A stretch of DNA of 64,000 bases from Neisseria weaveri (GTDB lineage: Bacteria > Pseudomonadota > Gammaproteobacteria > Burkholderiales > Neisseriaceae): the NCBI RefSeq assembly GCF_900638685.1, contig NZ_LR134533.1, positions 496,001 to 560,000 on the forward strand, written 5' to 3'. The notes beneath the pieces were generated by a model. That model did no database searches, was not told where the DNA came from, and worked only from the letters and a program-made list of their open reading frames with translations. A program made the position numbers and the translations under genes. The first letter of the stretch is position 1. Each line of letters opens with the position of its first letter. This document shows, in pieces, positions 30,635 through 40,967 of this stretch.

Positions 30635-31753
30635 ATGCAAACCACCCAATACCGCGCTTTCGACTACGATGCACCGTTGTCGAACCAGCCCACTTCCGCC
30701 TGCCAAATCCGCCAAGCATGGGCGCGTGTGCCCGAGCCTTTGTCCCATGGAGCCACAGGCCGTCTGAAAAACGAAATCCGCGATTTATTGGAGCGGCACA
30801 ATGCCGTGTTGGTCGCGCATTATTATGTTGACCCGCTGATTCAGGATTTGGCTTTGGAAACAGGCGGCTGTGTAGGCGATTCGTTGGAAATGGCGCGTTT
30901 CAGTGCGGAACATCCTGCGCAAACGCTGGTGGTGGCCGGCGTACGTTTCATGGGCGAGAGCGCCAAAATTCTCAGCCCTGAAAAAACCGTGTTGATGCCG
31001 GATTTGGAAGCGGAGTGCTCTTTGGATTTGGGCTGCCCGGCCGATGAATTTGCCGCATTTTGCGATCAGCATCCCGACCGCACGGTGGTGGTGTATGCCA
31101 ATACTTCCGCAGCCGTTAAAGCGCGCGCCGATTGGGTGGTTACTTCTTCGATTGCCTTGGAAATTGCTACGCATCTGCATCAACAAGGCAAAAAGCTGAT
31201 TTGGGGCCCCGACCGCCATTTGGGCGAATACATCCGCAAAGAAACCGGCGCGGACATGCTGCTGTGGCAAGGTTCGTGCATTGTGCACAACGAATTTAAA
31301 ACGTCCGAACTGGCCGCCCTCAAAGCCAAACATCCCGAAGCCGTGGTATTGGTGCACCCCGAATCTCCGGCGGGCGTTACCGAATTGGGCGATGTAGTCG
31401 GTTCGACCAGCAAGCTGCTGAAAGCGGCCATTGAGCGGCCGGAACAGACCTTTATCGTGGCCACCGACTTGGGCATTCTGCATGAAATGCGCAAGCATGC
31501 GCCGCACAAAACCTTTATCGCCGCGCCCACCGCAGGCAACAGCGCCACCTGCAAAAGCTGCGCGTTTTGCCCGTGGATGGCGATGAACTCGCTGCAAGGT
31601 ATCCGCAACACGCTGGAAAACAAAACAGGCGAAATCCTGCTGGACGAGCAACTAGGCAAAGCCGCCAAACTGCCGCTCGACCGCATGCTGAAGTTTGCCG
31701 CTGCCTTAAAACAACCCAAACAAAATGTTTTCAACGGAATCGGGCCGGCATAA
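30635..31753 (+). CDS. nadA: Quinolinate synthase A
   Basis: A 372-aa [4Fe-4S] enzyme that condenses iminoaspartate with dihydroxyacetone phosphate to quinolinate. Cluster ligands by alignment are C128 ([10 protein letters not shown] region), C215 ([10 protein letters not shown]) and C312 in CKSCAFC (306-312). [12 protein letters not shown] and [12 protein letters not shown] are further signatures. AAGGAG lies 10 bases before the ATG. A DUS within codons 42-45 is translated as GRLK. The stop overlaps the nadB start by one base. Confidence 0.95.
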   Translation: MQTTQYRAFDYDAPLSNQPTSACQIRQAWARVPEPLSHGATGRLKNEIRDLLERHNAVLVAHYYVDPLIQDLALETGGCVGDSLEMARFSAEHPAQTLVVAGVRFMGESAKILSPEKTVLMPDLEAECSLDLGCPADEFAAFCDQHPDRTVVVYANTSAAVKARADWVVTSSIALEIATHLHQQGKKLIWGPDRHLGEYIRKETGADMLLWQGSCIVHNEFKTSELAALKAKHPEAVVLVHPESPAGVTELGDVVGSTSKLLKAAIERPEQTFIVATDLGILHEMRKHAPHKTFIAAPTAGNSATCKSCAFCPWMAMNSLQGIRNTLENKTGEILLDEQLGKAAKLPLDRMLKFAAALKQPKQNVFNGIGPA

Positions 31754-33260
31754 TGAATACCGAATGGGACGTTATCATCGCCGGCAACGGCTTGGCCGCC
31801 TTAACGTTGGCACTCTCGCTACCTGAAAGCTGCCGTATTGCCGTTTTGTGCAAAAACCGCCTGCCACACAGCGCCAGCAGCCATGCACAGGGCGGCATTG
31901 CAGCGGTTTTGTATGATCCCGACACGCTGGAAAAGCATGTGGCCGACACCTTAACTGCCGGAGCGGGTTTGTGCGATGAAACGGCGGTGCGTGACATTTT
32001 GGCGCAAGGCGGGCAAGCGATTGAATGGCTGCTGCAATTTGGCGTGCCGTTCGACCGAAATTCAGACGGCCTGCTGCATTTAACCCGCGAAGGCGGCCAC
32101 AGCATGCGCCGCATCGCCCATATTGCCGACCACACCGGCAAAGCGGTGATGGAAAACCTGCATCAAGCCTTACTCAACCGAGCCAATATCCATGTGTTTG
32201 AACACCATATGGCGCTGGATGTGTTGAAAAATCCCGAAGGCTCGGCTTGCGGCTTGCGCGTGTTATCTCAAGAAAACGGCCAGACAGCCGAATGGCATGC
32301 CCGCTATACCGTGCTGGCCGGCGGCGGCTTGGGGCAGATTTATCCGCACACCACCACCCCGCCGGAATGCACGGCGACAGCATCGCGATGGCTTTGCGGG
32401 CGGGCTGCGCCGTCGAAAACGCCGAGTTTATCCAATTCCACCCCACCAGCTTGGCCTTGCCGCATAAAACAGACGGGCGGACTTTTCTGATTTCCGAAGC
32501 CGTCCGCGGCGAAGGCGGCGTATTGCGCAACCAGCAAGGCGAACGTTTTATGTTGGGTCAACATCCTTTGGCCGAACTGGCACCGCGCGATATCGTCGCC
32601 CGCGCCATTGCCCGAGAAATCGCCAAGCAAAGCGAACCGTTTGTGCGGCTCGACATCAGCCACCGACCGGCAGAATTTGTCCGCAGCCATTTCCCCTGCA
32701 TTTACGCTCACTGCTTGGCCAACGGCATCGACATCACCCGCGAGGCCATGCCCGTTTGCCCCGTGCAACATTACACCTGCGGCGGCGTGGCCACCGACAC
32801 TTGCGGCAGATCCCAAATCGCCAACCTGTTCTGCTTGGGCGAAGCCGCCTGCACCGGCCTGCACGGAGCCAACCGCTTGGCCAGCAATTCGCTGCTGGAA
32901 TGCGTAGTCATGGCGCGTAAAGCGGCGGAACGGATAGAGAAGGGCGGGAAACAGATTTTGTTGAAACGCACCGAACCAAGCGTTCACACACCGGCGAATC
33001 CGCCCTCAAACCTGCCCGTATTCAGCCGCGAAAATCTGCACCGCCTGACTGCATCCTGCTTGGGCATTTTGCTCAATCATAAAGGCTTGGCTGAAGCACA
33101 GGCCGTCTTAAACGCTTGGCTGAACACTTTACCCGAACCGCAAACCGCGCGGGAATACGAAGACCGCAATCTGCTGCTGTGCGCCAAAGCCGTAGCCGAT
33201 GCCGCCGTATCACGAAGCCATAATGTCGGCGCCCATTTCAACACCGACTTACCAAGCTGA
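31753..33260 (+). pseudogene. nadB: L-aspartate oxidase, frameshifted
   Basis: The reading frame begins [21 protein letters not shown] (FAD-binding Rossmann motif) and follows the NadB family up to [11 protein letters not shown]. It then shifts, giving 39 unrelated residues and a stop at 32490. The adjacent frame resumes with [34 protein letters not shown] and the C-terminal domain to 33260. One base is missing near 32367-32374 (TGCACGGCGAC; a normal gene would read TGC ACN GGC GAC). Either the strain lacks aspartate oxidase or this is a sequencing error. The enzyme makes iminoaspartate for nadA. Confidence 0.85.
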
Positions 33261-33284
33261 AAATACATTTTCCTTATGCCGAAG

Positions 33285-33307
33285 GCCGTCTGAAAATTTC
33301 AGACGGC
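33285..33307. terminator. Inverted DUS after nadB
   Basis: GCCGTCTGAAA and TTTCAGACGGC around a single A, 24 bases past the nadB stop; no strong T run follows. Confidence 0.65.
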
Positions 33308-33428
33308 ATCCACAACACAACCCGATACCATAAACAGCATCTTCGGCAAGCCATCAATGGAACTTCATTCTTAACTTCAATAATGTTAATATCGCCATGA
33401 CAATCAATAACAAAGGAGGAAGCCCCAA

Positions 33429-34565
33429 ATGTCAGCCACACAACTGCCCCGCCCTGAAATCGACGAAAACGGCCTGTTGGAATATTCCGTTGTCTATACC
33501 GACCGTGCCTTAAACCATATGTCGCAAAAATTTCAGACGGCCTTACGCTATATTTCCGCCACCCTGAAACAAGTTTACCGCGCACAACACGCCGCCGTGA
33601 TTCCCGGCAGCGGCTCATCCGGCATGGAAGCGGTTGCCCGCCAACTGGCACGCAATGAAAAATGCCTGATTGTGCGCAACGGCTTTTTCAGCTTCCGCTG
33701 GACTCAGATTCTGGAAAAAGGCGCGATTGCTTCAGACACCAAAGTGTTAACCGCCCGCCAAAACGATGCGCCGCAAGCACCGTTTGCACCCGCGCCGATT
33801 GACGAAGTGTGCGCCGAAATCGCCGCTTACCGCCCTGCCGTCGTGTTCGCCCCCCACGTTGAAACCGCGTCGGGCATTATGCTGCCCGACGACTACATCG
33901 CCCGCTTGGCCGAAGCCGTGCATGCCGTCGGCGGTTTGCTGGTGATTGACTGCATTGCTTCCGGCTGCATGTGGCTGGACATGGAAAAACTCGGTATCGA
34001 CGTTTTGATCAGCGCCCCGCAAAAAGGCTGGAGCGGTTCGCCCTGCTGCGGACTGGTGATGTTGAACCAAGCCGCCTACGACAAAGTGCAGCAAACCGAG
34101 TCCGACAGCTTCACCCTGGATCTGAAAAAATGGCTGCAAATCATGGAAGCCTTTGAAAACGGCGGCCATGCCTACCACGCCACACCGCCGACCGACGCAC
34201 TGCTGCAACTGCACGACGTGATGAAAGAAGCGGAAACCATCGGTTTCGAAAAGCTGCGTGAGGCACAAATCGAGTTAGGCCGAAAAATCCGCACGCTGCT
34301 GGCAGAACAAGGCTTCCCAAGCGTAGCCGCCCAAGGCTTCGAAGCCCCCGGCGTGGTGGTTTCCTACACCGGCAATCCAGAAATCCAAAGCGGCAAAGCC
34401 TTTATCGGACACGGTATGCAGATTGCTTCCGGCGTACCGCTGCAATGCGGCGAACGCAACGATTTCTCAACTTTCCGCTTAGGTCTGTTCGGCTTGGACA
34501 AACTGCAAAACATCGACCGTACCGTTCAGAGCTTTGCCGGCGTTTTATCCAAGGTAAACCGATAA
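33429..34565 (+). CDS. Class V pyridoxal-phosphate aminotransferase
   Basis: A 378-aa enzyme of the serine-pyruvate/alanine-glyoxylate aminotransferase group. PLP residues are in VIPGSGSSGMEAVARQ (phosphate loop), VIDCIASGCMW (Asp, about 173-183) and LISAPQKGWSG (Schiff-base Lys, about 195-205). GERNDFSTFRLGLFGLDK near the end holds the substrate-binding Arg. AAAGGAGGAAG gives a very strong ribosome site. A DUS is translated within the N-terminus (QTALRYIS region). The exact substrate cannot be deduced; it stands alone in its transcript. Confidence 0.85.
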   Translation: MSATQLPRPEIDENGLLEYSVVYTDRALNHMSQKFQTALRYISATLKQVYRAQHAAVIPGSGSSGMEAVARQLARNEKCLIVRNGFFSFRWTQILEKGAIASDTKVLTARQNDAPQAPFAPAPIDEVCAEIAAYRPAVVFAPHVETASGIMLPDDYIARLAEAVHAVGGLLVIDCIASGCMWLDMEKLGIDVLISAPQKGWSGSPCCGLVMLNQAAYDKVQQTESDSFTLDLKKWLQIMEAFENGGHAYHATPPTDALLQLHDVMKEAETIGFEKLREAQIELGRKIRTLLAEQGFPSVAAQGFEAPGVVVSYTGNPEIQSGKAFIGHGMQIASGVPLQCGERNDFSTFRLGLFGLDKLQNIDRTVQSFAGVLSKVNR

Positions 34566-34588
34566 AACCGGTACAGCCGAAATCACAG

Positions 34589-34620
34589 AGGCCGTCTGAA
34601 AATTTCAGACGGCCTTTTTT
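34589..34620 (+). terminator. Inverted DUS terminator after the aminotransferase gene
   Basis: AGGCCGTCTGAAA/TTTCAGACGGCCT stem followed directly by TTTTTT, a good intrinsic terminator. Confidence 0.85.
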
Positions 34621-34756
34621 ACGGTATCCCAAGCCCGATGCTTCTGATAAAATGCGCATCAAATCAACACCATTCCCGGACAGTCCGATTCTTTCCGCCT
34701 ATCTTTGCCGGCAAAATAAGGCCGTCTGAAATTTTTTACAAAACACAGAACACATC

Positions 34757-35437
34757 ATGAACGACAAACCCGAAGTTACTCCCATCGACCGCCCCGTGCT
34801 GAACCCGCCCGGCGGCGAGAAAAAAGTGCTGCTGCATTCCTGCTGCGCCCCCTGTTCCGGCGAAGTGATGGAAGCCATGCTCGCCAGCGGCATTGATTTC
34901 ACCATCTTTTTCTACAACCCCAACATCCATCCGAAAAAAGAATACGAAATCCGCAAAAACGAAAACATCGCCTTTGCCGAAAAACACAATATTCCCTTTA
35001 TCGACGCGGATTACGATGTGGACAACTGGTTCGAGCGCGCCAAAGGCATGGAAATGGATCCCGAACGCGGCCGCCGCTGCACCATGTGTTTCGACATGCG
35101 TTTCGAGCGCGCCGCCCTTTATGCCCACGAACACGGCTTTCCCGTGCTTACCAGCTCTTTAGGCATCTCGCGCTGGAAAAACATGAACCAAATCAACGAC
35201 TGCGGCCACCGCGCCGTCGCCCCTTACGATGATGTGGTGTATTGGGATTTCAACTGGCGCAAAGGCGGCGGCAGCGCACGCATGATCGAAATCAGCAAGC
35301 GCGAACATTTCTACCAGCAGGAATACTGCGGCTGTGCGTATTCGCTGCGCGATACCAACCATTGGCGTAAATCGCAAGGCCGTCCGCCGATTAAAATCGG
35401 TGTGAAATATTACGGCGACGACGAAGAAGCCGAGTAA
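34757..35437 (+). CDS. queH: Epoxyqueuosine reductase QueH
   Basis: A 226-aa protein of the former DUF208 family that reduces epoxyqueuosine to queuosine in the anticodon of certain tRNAs. Cysteine motifs typical of QueH are HSCCAPC (C29, C30, C33), RRCTMC (C108, C111) and EYCGC (C191, C193), which hold an iron-sulfur cluster and a second metal site. It replaces the cobalamin-dependent QueG. The N-terminal 20 residues are proline-rich and probably flexible. Single gene between two inverted DUS. Confidence 0.92.
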   Translation: MNDKPEVTPIDRPVLNPPGGEKKVLLHSCCAPCSGEVMEAMLASGIDFTIFFYNPNIHPKKEYEIRKNENIAFAEKHNIPFIDADYDVDNWFERAKGMEMDPERGRRCTMCFDMRFERAALYAHEHGFPVLTSSLGISRWKNMNQINDCGHRAVAPYDDVVYWDFNWRKGGGSARMIEISKREHFYQQEYCGCAYSLRDTNHWRKSQGRPPIKIGVKYYGDDEEAE

Positions 35438-35466
35438 TCCGTCTTTATACCAATCACAAGAAACAA

Positions 35467-35495
35467 AAGGCCGTCTGAAAATTTCAGACGGCCTT
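35467..35495. terminator. Inverted DUS between convergent queH and phospholipase D genes
   Basis: AAGGCCGTCTGAAA and TTTCAGACGGCCTT around one A; 26 bases from each stop codon, so it serves both transcripts. Confidence 0.8.
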
Positions 35496-35521
35496 GTTTG
35501 ATATCAATACACAAGCAAACT

Positions 35522-36970
35522 TCAATTCTTGAGATGCTTACCCGCTTTAAACCGCCGAAGCTGGCGTACAGCCTGAAAAGTCGTACCCAGGCCGCCAATG
35601 GCCAACAGCAGCATCAACGGCCAGGTCACCACTTGCGGCACAAACCAAAGCAGCACGGCCAACAGCAAAATAAAAATGCCGATACTCAAATACGACCAGG
35701 CCTCGGATTCGTCCACCAGCCGCGTTCCTGAAAAAGTCGAATCAAAAGCATAACTCATCTGAATCACCTGTCTGACCACACTTTTGGCCTGCGCTTTATT
35801 CAGATTCGCCATGCCCTGAAACATTTTCTCGCGGCGCTCTTTTAATTCCGCGTGTTTTTCATCGGTCAGAATCACTTCGGTGGAACGGTTCAAATCGTTC
35901 AAAAATACCCGTTCCAGCTGATACACCGTTTCGGGGTCTTCAATCGAAATATCCAATTCGCGGTTGGCATACCAGCTCGACAGATTGAGATTGGTGCTGC
36001 CGACTCTGGCCCATTGGCCGTCCACAATTGCCGTTTTCGCATGAATCATCGTGCCGTCCCACTCGAAAACGCGCACGCCGGCTTCCAGCAACGGACGATA
36101 TTGCGTGCGCGAAACCGTGCCGATCCAGCGTATGTCCGAGGTGCGCGGCACCAAAATCCGAACATCGACACCTGCCTGCGCCGCATTGATCAAAGCCTGA
36201 ACATACATTCTGGTCGGCATAAAATAAGCATCGGTAATCCAAAGGTTTTGCGTTGCCAAACCGATGGTATTCAAATCCACGCGCATGGTATTGATGTTTG
36301 CCGGCGTCGTAGCCAATACCCGCGCCTTCGCGTTGCCTGCCGGCGAGACATCGGCCGCATCGTAGCGGTTTAACAAAGGCATGACCGCACCTTGGGATTT
36401 TACCGTATCGACAAACGCATCCAGCACATCCTGAACCGCCGGCCCCGACACTTTCAAACCCGTATCGCGCCAAGCCTCCACACCTTTAGCCGGATTGCCT
36501 TCCCATGCGGAAGAAATACACAAACCGCTGACAAATGCCGTCTGCTCATCGATAATCAGGGATTTCCGATGGTTTCTCGACAAAACTCCGATTCCCACAC
36601 CCAAGCTGAGCGGATTGTAAGCCGCCACCACCGCCCCGGCTTCCGCCAAAGGCCTGAAAAAGCCGCGCAAATGCGCATGAATGCTGCCCAACCAATCGTA
36701 CACCAGCACAACTTTCACGCCTTGTGCCAGTTTATCCAGTAAAATCGCGCGTATCCGTTTTCCATATTCGTTAGGCGCGAAAATATACATTTCGATGCAG
36801 ATCGACTCATTTGCGCTTTGCAGCGCCGCCTCCCAAGCCGGAAAATTTTCCGTGCTGTCCAGCAGCAGCTCGATTTGATTGCCGTAACGCGCTTCCGCGC
36901 CCGAAGCGCGGTACATCATCTGCTCTATTAAAGCATGCCCGGTTTTTGCCGTTCCCTGTTTCATGTTCAT
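35522..36970 (-). CDS. Phospholipase D family protein (cardiolipin synthase-like)
   Basis: A 482-aa protein with two HKD catalytic motifs, HRKSLIID (H134-K136-D141) and HAKTAIVD (H310-K312-D317), as in cardiolipin synthases. Each is followed by a GS-type segment (FVSG; ARVGSTN). Unlike classic ClsA, the membrane segments are at the C-terminus (about 425-465, SIGIFILLLAVLLWFVPQV then WPLMLLLAIGGLG), so the domain order is reversed. It may make cardiolipin or act on other phospholipids. The region around 385-420 is helical and charged. Confidence 0.85.
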   Translation of the reverse strand: MNMKQGTAKTGHALIEQMMYRASGAEARYGNQIELLLDSTENFPAWEAALQSANESICIEMYIFAPNEYGKRIRAILLDKLAQGVKVVLVYDWLGSIHAHLRGFFRPLAEAGAVVAAYNPLSLGVGIGVLSRNHRKSLIIDEQTAFVSGLCISSAWEGNPAKGVEAWRDTGLKVSGPAVQDVLDAFVDTVKSQGAVMPLLNRYDAADVSPAGNAKARVLATTPANINTMRVDLNTIGLATQNLWITDAYFMPTRMYVQALINAAQAGVDVRILVPRTSDIRWIGTVSRTQYRPLLEAGVRVFEWDGTMIHAKTAIVDGQWARVGSTNLNLSSWYANRELDISIEDPETVYQLERVFLNDLNRSTEVILTDEKHAELKERREKMFQGMANLNKAQAKSVVRQVIQMSYAFDSTFSGTRLVDESEAWSYLSIGIFILLLAVLLWFVPQVVTWPLMLLLAIGGLGTTFQAVRQLRRFKAGKHLKN

Positions 36971-37206
36971 ACATCAGCCCGAATACTTTATCCGCACATT
37001 ATAGTCAATCCGGTTTGTTGTTAACACAAGCCGAACCGGCAGGCATTGCGCCACCGCCCGCATACCGGCTGCAAAACAAAAAACCGAATATATGTAAATT
37101 ACTGTTTAGGCCGTCTGAAAGCAATGCTATACTGCATATCTTTACGAATCCATACATAATATGCCTTATTTGCAGGCCGTCTGAAAAACCGCCGCGAGAG
37201 CAAGCA

Positions 37207-37995
37207 ATGAGCAGAATACAACAAACCTTCCAATCGCTTGACGGCGCCAAAGCCCTGATTCCCTATATCACGGCCGGCGATCCCGACCTGAAAACCACGT
37301 TGGCGCTGATGCACAGCATGGTTGAAAACGGTGCCGACATTCTGGAATTGGGCGTTCCTTTTTCCGACCCGATGGCCGACGGCCCCACCATCCAACGCGC
37401 GGCCGAACGTGCTTTGGCCAACGGCGTATCACTCAGCGATGTGCTGTCGCTGGTAAAAGCATTCCGCCAAACCGATAACCGCACTCCGGTAATGCTGATG
37501 GGTTATCTCAACCCGATTCACAAAATGGGTTATGAAACTTTCGCCCGTGCCGCCGCCGAAGCCGGCGTGGACGGCGTACTCACGGTTGATTCGCCCATCG
37601 AAACCATTACCCCGCTCTACCAAGCCTTGAAGCAAAATCAAATCGACTGCATCTTCCTGATTGCGCCGACAACGTCTGAAGCCCGTATGCAGACGATTGC
37701 ACAACACGCAGGCGGTTTCGTATATTATGTTTCGCTCAAAGGCGTAACCGGCTCCGCCCGGTTGGATACCGATGAGGTTTCACGTAAAATAGAGCTTTTG
37801 CGCAAATACATCAACATCCCTATCGGCGTGGGTTTCGGCATCAACAATGCCGAGAGCGCCCAAAAGATTGCTACGGTTGCCGATGCCGTTATCGTCGGCA
37901 GCCGCCTGATTCAGGAAATCGAAAACAATGCAGGACGCGAAGCCGAAGCCGTTGGCGTTCTGATTAAAACACTCAAAGACGCCATCCGCGGATAA
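37207..37995 (+). CDS. trpA: Tryptophan synthase alpha chain
   Basis: A 262-aa TIM-barrel enzyme releasing indole from indole-glycerol phosphate. Start at 37207 ([13 protein letters not shown]); the frame extends upstream through untranslated DUS-containing sequence. Catalytic residues are E47 ([13 protein letters not shown]) and D58 (DPMADGP). The phosphate-binding loop is VGFGINN (about 211-217). trpB is not next to it, as is usual in Neisseria. accD follows 32 bases later on the same strand and is likely co-transcribed. Confidence 0.95.
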   Translation: MSRIQQTFQSLDGAKALIPYITAGDPDLKTTLALMHSMVENGADILELGVPFSDPMADGPTIQRAAERALANGVSLSDVLSLVKAFRQTDNRTPVMLMGYLNPIHKMGYETFARAAAEAGVDGVLTVDSPIETITPLYQALKQNQIDCIFLIAPTTSEARMQTIAQHAGGFVYYVSLKGVTGSARLDTDEVSRKIELLRKYINIPIGVGFGINNAESAQKIATVADAVIVGSRLIQEIENNAGREAEAVGVLIKTLKDAIRG

Positions 37996-38027
37996 GGCCG
38001 TCTGAAAATTTCAAAAAGGAGCAGCAA

Positions 38028-38897
38028 ATGAGCTGGTTAGACAAGATTCTCCCCCCGAAAATCAAACGCGAAGACAAAAACGCTTCCGTCGTACCCGAAG
38101 GTTTATGGTCCAAATGCCCGTCGTGCGCGGCCACCTTATACGCCACCGACCTGCAGCAAAACAACCACGTCTGCCCCAAATGCGACCACCACAATCCCCT
38201 GTCCGCCCGCGAGCGCTTAAACCTGCTGCTGGACGAACACGGCCGTGAAGAAATCGGTTCGCACGTCAAACCGACCGATATTCTGAAATTTAAGGACAGC
38301 AAAAAATATCCCGACCGCTTAAGTGCCGCCCGTAAATCCACAGGTGAAGACGACGCTTTGGTTGTGATGAAGGGTACGATGAACGGCTTGCCCGTTGTCA
38401 TCGCCGCTTTTGAATTCCGCTTTATCGGCGGCTCCATGGGTTCGGTAGTCGGCGAGCGTTTCGTACAAGGCGTGCGCCGTGCCGTTGCCGACAATTGCAG
38501 CTTTATCTGCGTTGCCGCTTCCGGCGGTGCGCGTATGCAGGAAGGTTTGAACTCTTTGATGCAGATGACCAAAACCAGCGCTTCCCTGCACCTGCTAACC
38601 GAAAAAGGCCTGCCTTTCATTTCCGTATTGACCGACCCGACGATGGGCGGCGTATCGGCCAGTTTCGCCTTCCTCGGTGATGTCGTATTGGCCGAACCCA
38701 ATGCCCTGATCGGCTTTGCCGGCCCCCGCGTGATCGAACAAACCGTACGCGAAACCCTGCCTGAAGGCTTCCAACGCGCCGAGTTTCTGCTGGAAAAAGG
38801 CGCAATCGACCAAATCGTCGACCGCCGCGAAATGAAGCAGCGCATCAGCAGCCTGATTACCCTTTTGCGCCGCCAAGACGCTGTCGGCAACGCATAA
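38028..38897 (+). CDS. accD: Acetyl-CoA carboxylase carboxyltransferase beta subunit
   Basis: A 289-aa subunit that transfers the carboxyl group from biotin to acetyl-CoA in fatty acid synthesis. The N-terminal zinc ribbon has C30, C33, C49 and C52 (CPSC and CPKC). The crotonase-type core includes [17 protein letters not shown] and [25 protein letters not shown] precedes the ATG. Length is normal. It follows trpA closely; the pair is also adjacent in other beta-proteobacteria. Confidence 0.96.
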   Translation: MSWLDKILPPKIKREDKNASVVPEGLWSKCPSCAATLYATDLQQNNHVCPKCDHHNPLSARERLNLLLDEHGREEIGSHVKPTDILKFKDSKKYPDRLSAARKSTGEDDALVVMKGTMNGLPVVIAAFEFRFIGGSMGSVVGERFVQGVRRAVADNCSFICVAASGGARMQEGLNSLMQMTKTSASLHLLTEKGLPFISVLTDPTMGGVSASFAFLGDVVLAEPNALIGFAGPRVIEQTVRETLPEGFQRAEFLLEKGAIDQIVDRREMKQRISSLITLLRRQDAVGNA

Positions 38898-38916
38898 CTG
38901 ATCTTTTCATTACAAG

Positions 38917-38942
38917 AGGCCGTCTGAAATTTCAGACGGCCT
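38917..38942 (+). terminator. Inverted DUS terminator after accD
   Basis: AGGCCGTCTGAAA/TTTCAGACGGCCT with overlapping centre, followed by TTGGTTTT. Confidence 0.75.
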
Positions 38943-39016
38943 TTGGTTTTATCTTTATGCTTAATTCATAACACCCTTGTGCTAGAATAAAATCCTTTCA
39001 TATTTAACAAACCACT

Positions 39017-40363
39017 ATGCTCAACCCACACCGCCAGCTTACCGAACTCGTGCGCCTGCTTCAGGAACGCAGCTACATTTTCCCTGCCGACCCGCAACCC
39101 ATCACCGAAGCCTTGCGCCACGCCGACGGCAATCCCGAAACCAAACTCAACCGCCGCGCCGAAATGATCGACAGCGACCACAAGCTGCAAGACAGCCTCG
39201 CCCGCGTCCGCAGCCTGTTTGCATGGCTGCTGCTGGCGGCTACCGTGTTTTGGCTGGTGAGCGGGTTTGCCGGCACCGTTACCCTGATGCAGCAATCGGG
39301 GCTGAACTTCTTTTTCGTGTTGGCAGGCGTACTCGGTTTGCACACCCTGATGCTGCTGGTGTGGCTTGCCGCCGTAGGCATGCGCTTCAAACCCAACGGC
39401 TTTTTCGCCAATCCCGCCATGTGGATACGCGGCAAAGACCCCGTCAACCAAGCCATCCTGCGCCTGTATAGCGACGAATGGAGCAAACCCGCCACCCGCT
39501 GGCTGATCGGCCAAACCACCCACCGCCTGTGGCTGGCGACCCTGCTCGGCATGCTCGCCGCCGTCGTGCTGCTGCTTACCGTGCGCCAATACACCTTCAA
39601 TTGGGAAAGCACCCTGTTGAGCGACGGCACCTTTGTCAAAGCCGTGCAGGTTTTATCATGGCTGCCCGCCAAACTCGGCTTTCCCGTGCCCGATACCGAG
39701 GCCGTCTTAAACAGCCGTCTGAACAACGACATCACCGCCTCCCGACAATGGGGCGGCCTCTTAATCGGCAGTATCATCTGCTATGGTCTGCTGCCGCGCT
39801 TCGCCGCATGGCTCGTATGCAAAATCCTTTCCCGCCGCACCCAAAGCCCGCTGCCGCTTGAAAAACCTTATTACCAACAAATCATCCAACAATGGCAGCA
39901 GCGCGTTGTCGATGCCGACACCCAAAGCGAAACCGTTACCGCTGTCGCCCCCAAAATCAGCCTCAACCAATCCCCCAAATGGGCCGTGATGCTCGATGCC
40001 GAATGGCCCGACAAAACATGGTTCAAACACATCTTAGGACAAGATTGGCTCGACAAAGGCACCGCCGACAGCCGCGATGCCGTGGCCGTCTTAAAAAACG
40101 AATTGCAGACACAGCCCGCACAACTGCTGATCGGCATCCGCGCCCGCAGCGTGCCCGACCGCGGCATCATGCGCCAAATCACCGCTCTGGCCGAAGCCGC
40201 GCAAGGCGGAGCAGTAGTGCAGTTGCTGGCGGAAAAAGACTTTTCAGACGGCCTCGAAGACTATTTAAGCCAATGGCACGCAGCTCTAACCGAACGCAGT
40301 TTGCCGTGGTTGGATCCGGCTAGGGTTAGCCAGCGGGAGCGGTTGGAGCGGGAGGCCGTCTGA
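39017..40363 (+). CDS. DUF2868 membrane protein
   Basis: A 448-aa protein with four predicted membrane segments (about residues 67-88, 95-120, 171-189 and 244-268) and a soluble C-terminal domain (about 290-448, KWAVMLDAEWPDKTW). The pattern fits DUF2868, a family normally followed by a DUF3482 GTPase. Here that GTPase is 1 kb further on, after an AT-rich insert. The pair is thought to act at the membrane, but its function is unknown. The gene's end runs into a DUS (40353-40364) that is translated as REAV. Confidence 0.8.
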   Translation: MLNPHRQLTELVRLLQERSYIFPADPQPITEALRHADGNPETKLNRRAEMIDSDHKLQDSLARVRSLFAWLLLAATVFWLVSGFAGTVTLMQQSGLNFFFVLAGVLGLHTLMLLVWLAAVGMRFKPNGFFANPAMWIRGKDPVNQAILRLYSDEWSKPATRWLIGQTTHRLWLATLLGMLAAVVLLLTVRQYTFNWESTLLSDGTFVKAVQVLSWLPAKLGFPVPDTEAVLNSRLNNDITASRQWGGLLIGSIICYGLLPRFAAWLVCKILSRRTQSPLPLEKPYYQQIIQQWQQRVVDADTQSETVTAVAPKISLNQSPKWAVMLDAEWPDKTWFKHILGQDWLDKGTADSRDAVAVLKNELQTQPAQLLIGIRARSVPDRGIMRQITALAEAAQGGAVVQLLAEKDFSDGLEDYLSQWHAALTERSLPWLDPARVSQRERLEREAV

Positions 40364-40372
40364 AAATAAAAA

Positions 40373-40403
40373 AAGCCGTCTGATATTCATTTTCAGACGG
40401 CTT
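40373..40403. terminator. Imperfect inverted DUS after the DUF2868 gene
   Basis: AAGCCGTCTGA and TCAGACGGCTT flank a 9-base loop. Another DUS (40353-40364) stands before it in the same orientation. It lies between convergent genes. Confidence 0.65.
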
Positions 40404-40424
40404 ATTGTTTGATTGGCGAATAGG

Positions 40425-40676
40425 TTAACGGTAGCCTGTCATAACAATATAACCTTTAGCGCGCATACAATATCCAATTAATTTGGCAGCCTGTTCGCGG
40501 GATAAGTCGCTGGCTCTAACCTCATGGCGGCAATGACCTACTTGATCTGCGGTTGCTTCTTGGGATACCCCTTCTTTAAACCAATAACGGTATGGTTGTA
40601 ATTGTCGGGGAGAACCGCACGCTGAAACTAAGACAGCCAAGGCACAACAAGAAAGAATAATTTTCATGGTTTTCAT
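40425..40676 (-). CDS. Small lipoprotein, unknown function
   Basis: An 83-aa protein with a lipoprotein signal MKTMKIILSCCALAVLVSAC (lipobox LVSAC; lipidated Cys at residue 20). The mature part has two Cys (HCRHEV and GYCMRAKGY) that may form a disulfide, and resembles small outer-membrane lipoproteins with the end MRAKGYIVM. No good ribosome site is visible before the ATG. It is convergent to the DUF2868 gene and lies in the insert between DUF2868 and DUF3482. Confidence 0.72.
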   Translation of the reverse strand: MKTMKIILSCCALAVLVSACGSPRQLQPYRYWFKEGVSQEATADQVGHCRHEVRASDLSREQAAKLIGYCMRAKGYIVMTGYR

Positions 40677-40700
40677 CGCAATTTAATTGAAAAAAAGATA

Positions 40701-40814
40701 TTACTTTTTGTTAGAACCGCCTTGACCGGAAGGCGGATTATTTCCTCTGCCGCCACCCGAAGGATTACCTGTTTTGCTCGGCCAGTTGGGATTGTTGCCG
40801 TTATTTGCGTACAT
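40701..40814 (-). CDS. 37-aa glycine/asparagine/proline-rich microprotein
   Basis: The frame has a strong AAGGAG seven bases upstream of ATG and ends in SNKK. It contains NPNWPSKTGNPSGGGRG, which looks like a recurring microprotein pattern I recall from enteric plasmids and other genomes, though I cannot verify it here. It is too short and too polar to fold alone. It lies upstream of the lipoprotein gene on the same strand (24 bases from its start), so the two may be one transcript. Confidence 0.6.
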   Translation of the reverse strand: MYANNGNNPNWPSKTGNPSGGGRGNNPPSGQGGSNKK

Positions 40815-40931
40815 TCATTGTCTCCTTAATATTAATTATTGGGTTGAATAATCTCCTGAAAAGGAAAAATAAATATAAATTAAAATTTAATAAAGTTCAA
40901 TTATAGTTGAAAAATATACCATTATAATTAA

Positions 40932-40960
40932 TTGTTTGGGCAGTCGGGTTTTCCCATACT
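40932..40960 (+). promoter_or_regulatory. Promoter of the XRE regulator, giving a leaderless message
   Basis: TTGTTT (40932-40937), a 17-base spacer and CATACT (40955-40960). The ATG at 40968 begins 7 bases after the -10, so transcription should start at or one base before the start codon; no ribosome site precedes it. Confidence 0.5.
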
Positions 40961-40967
40961 CTATTAA

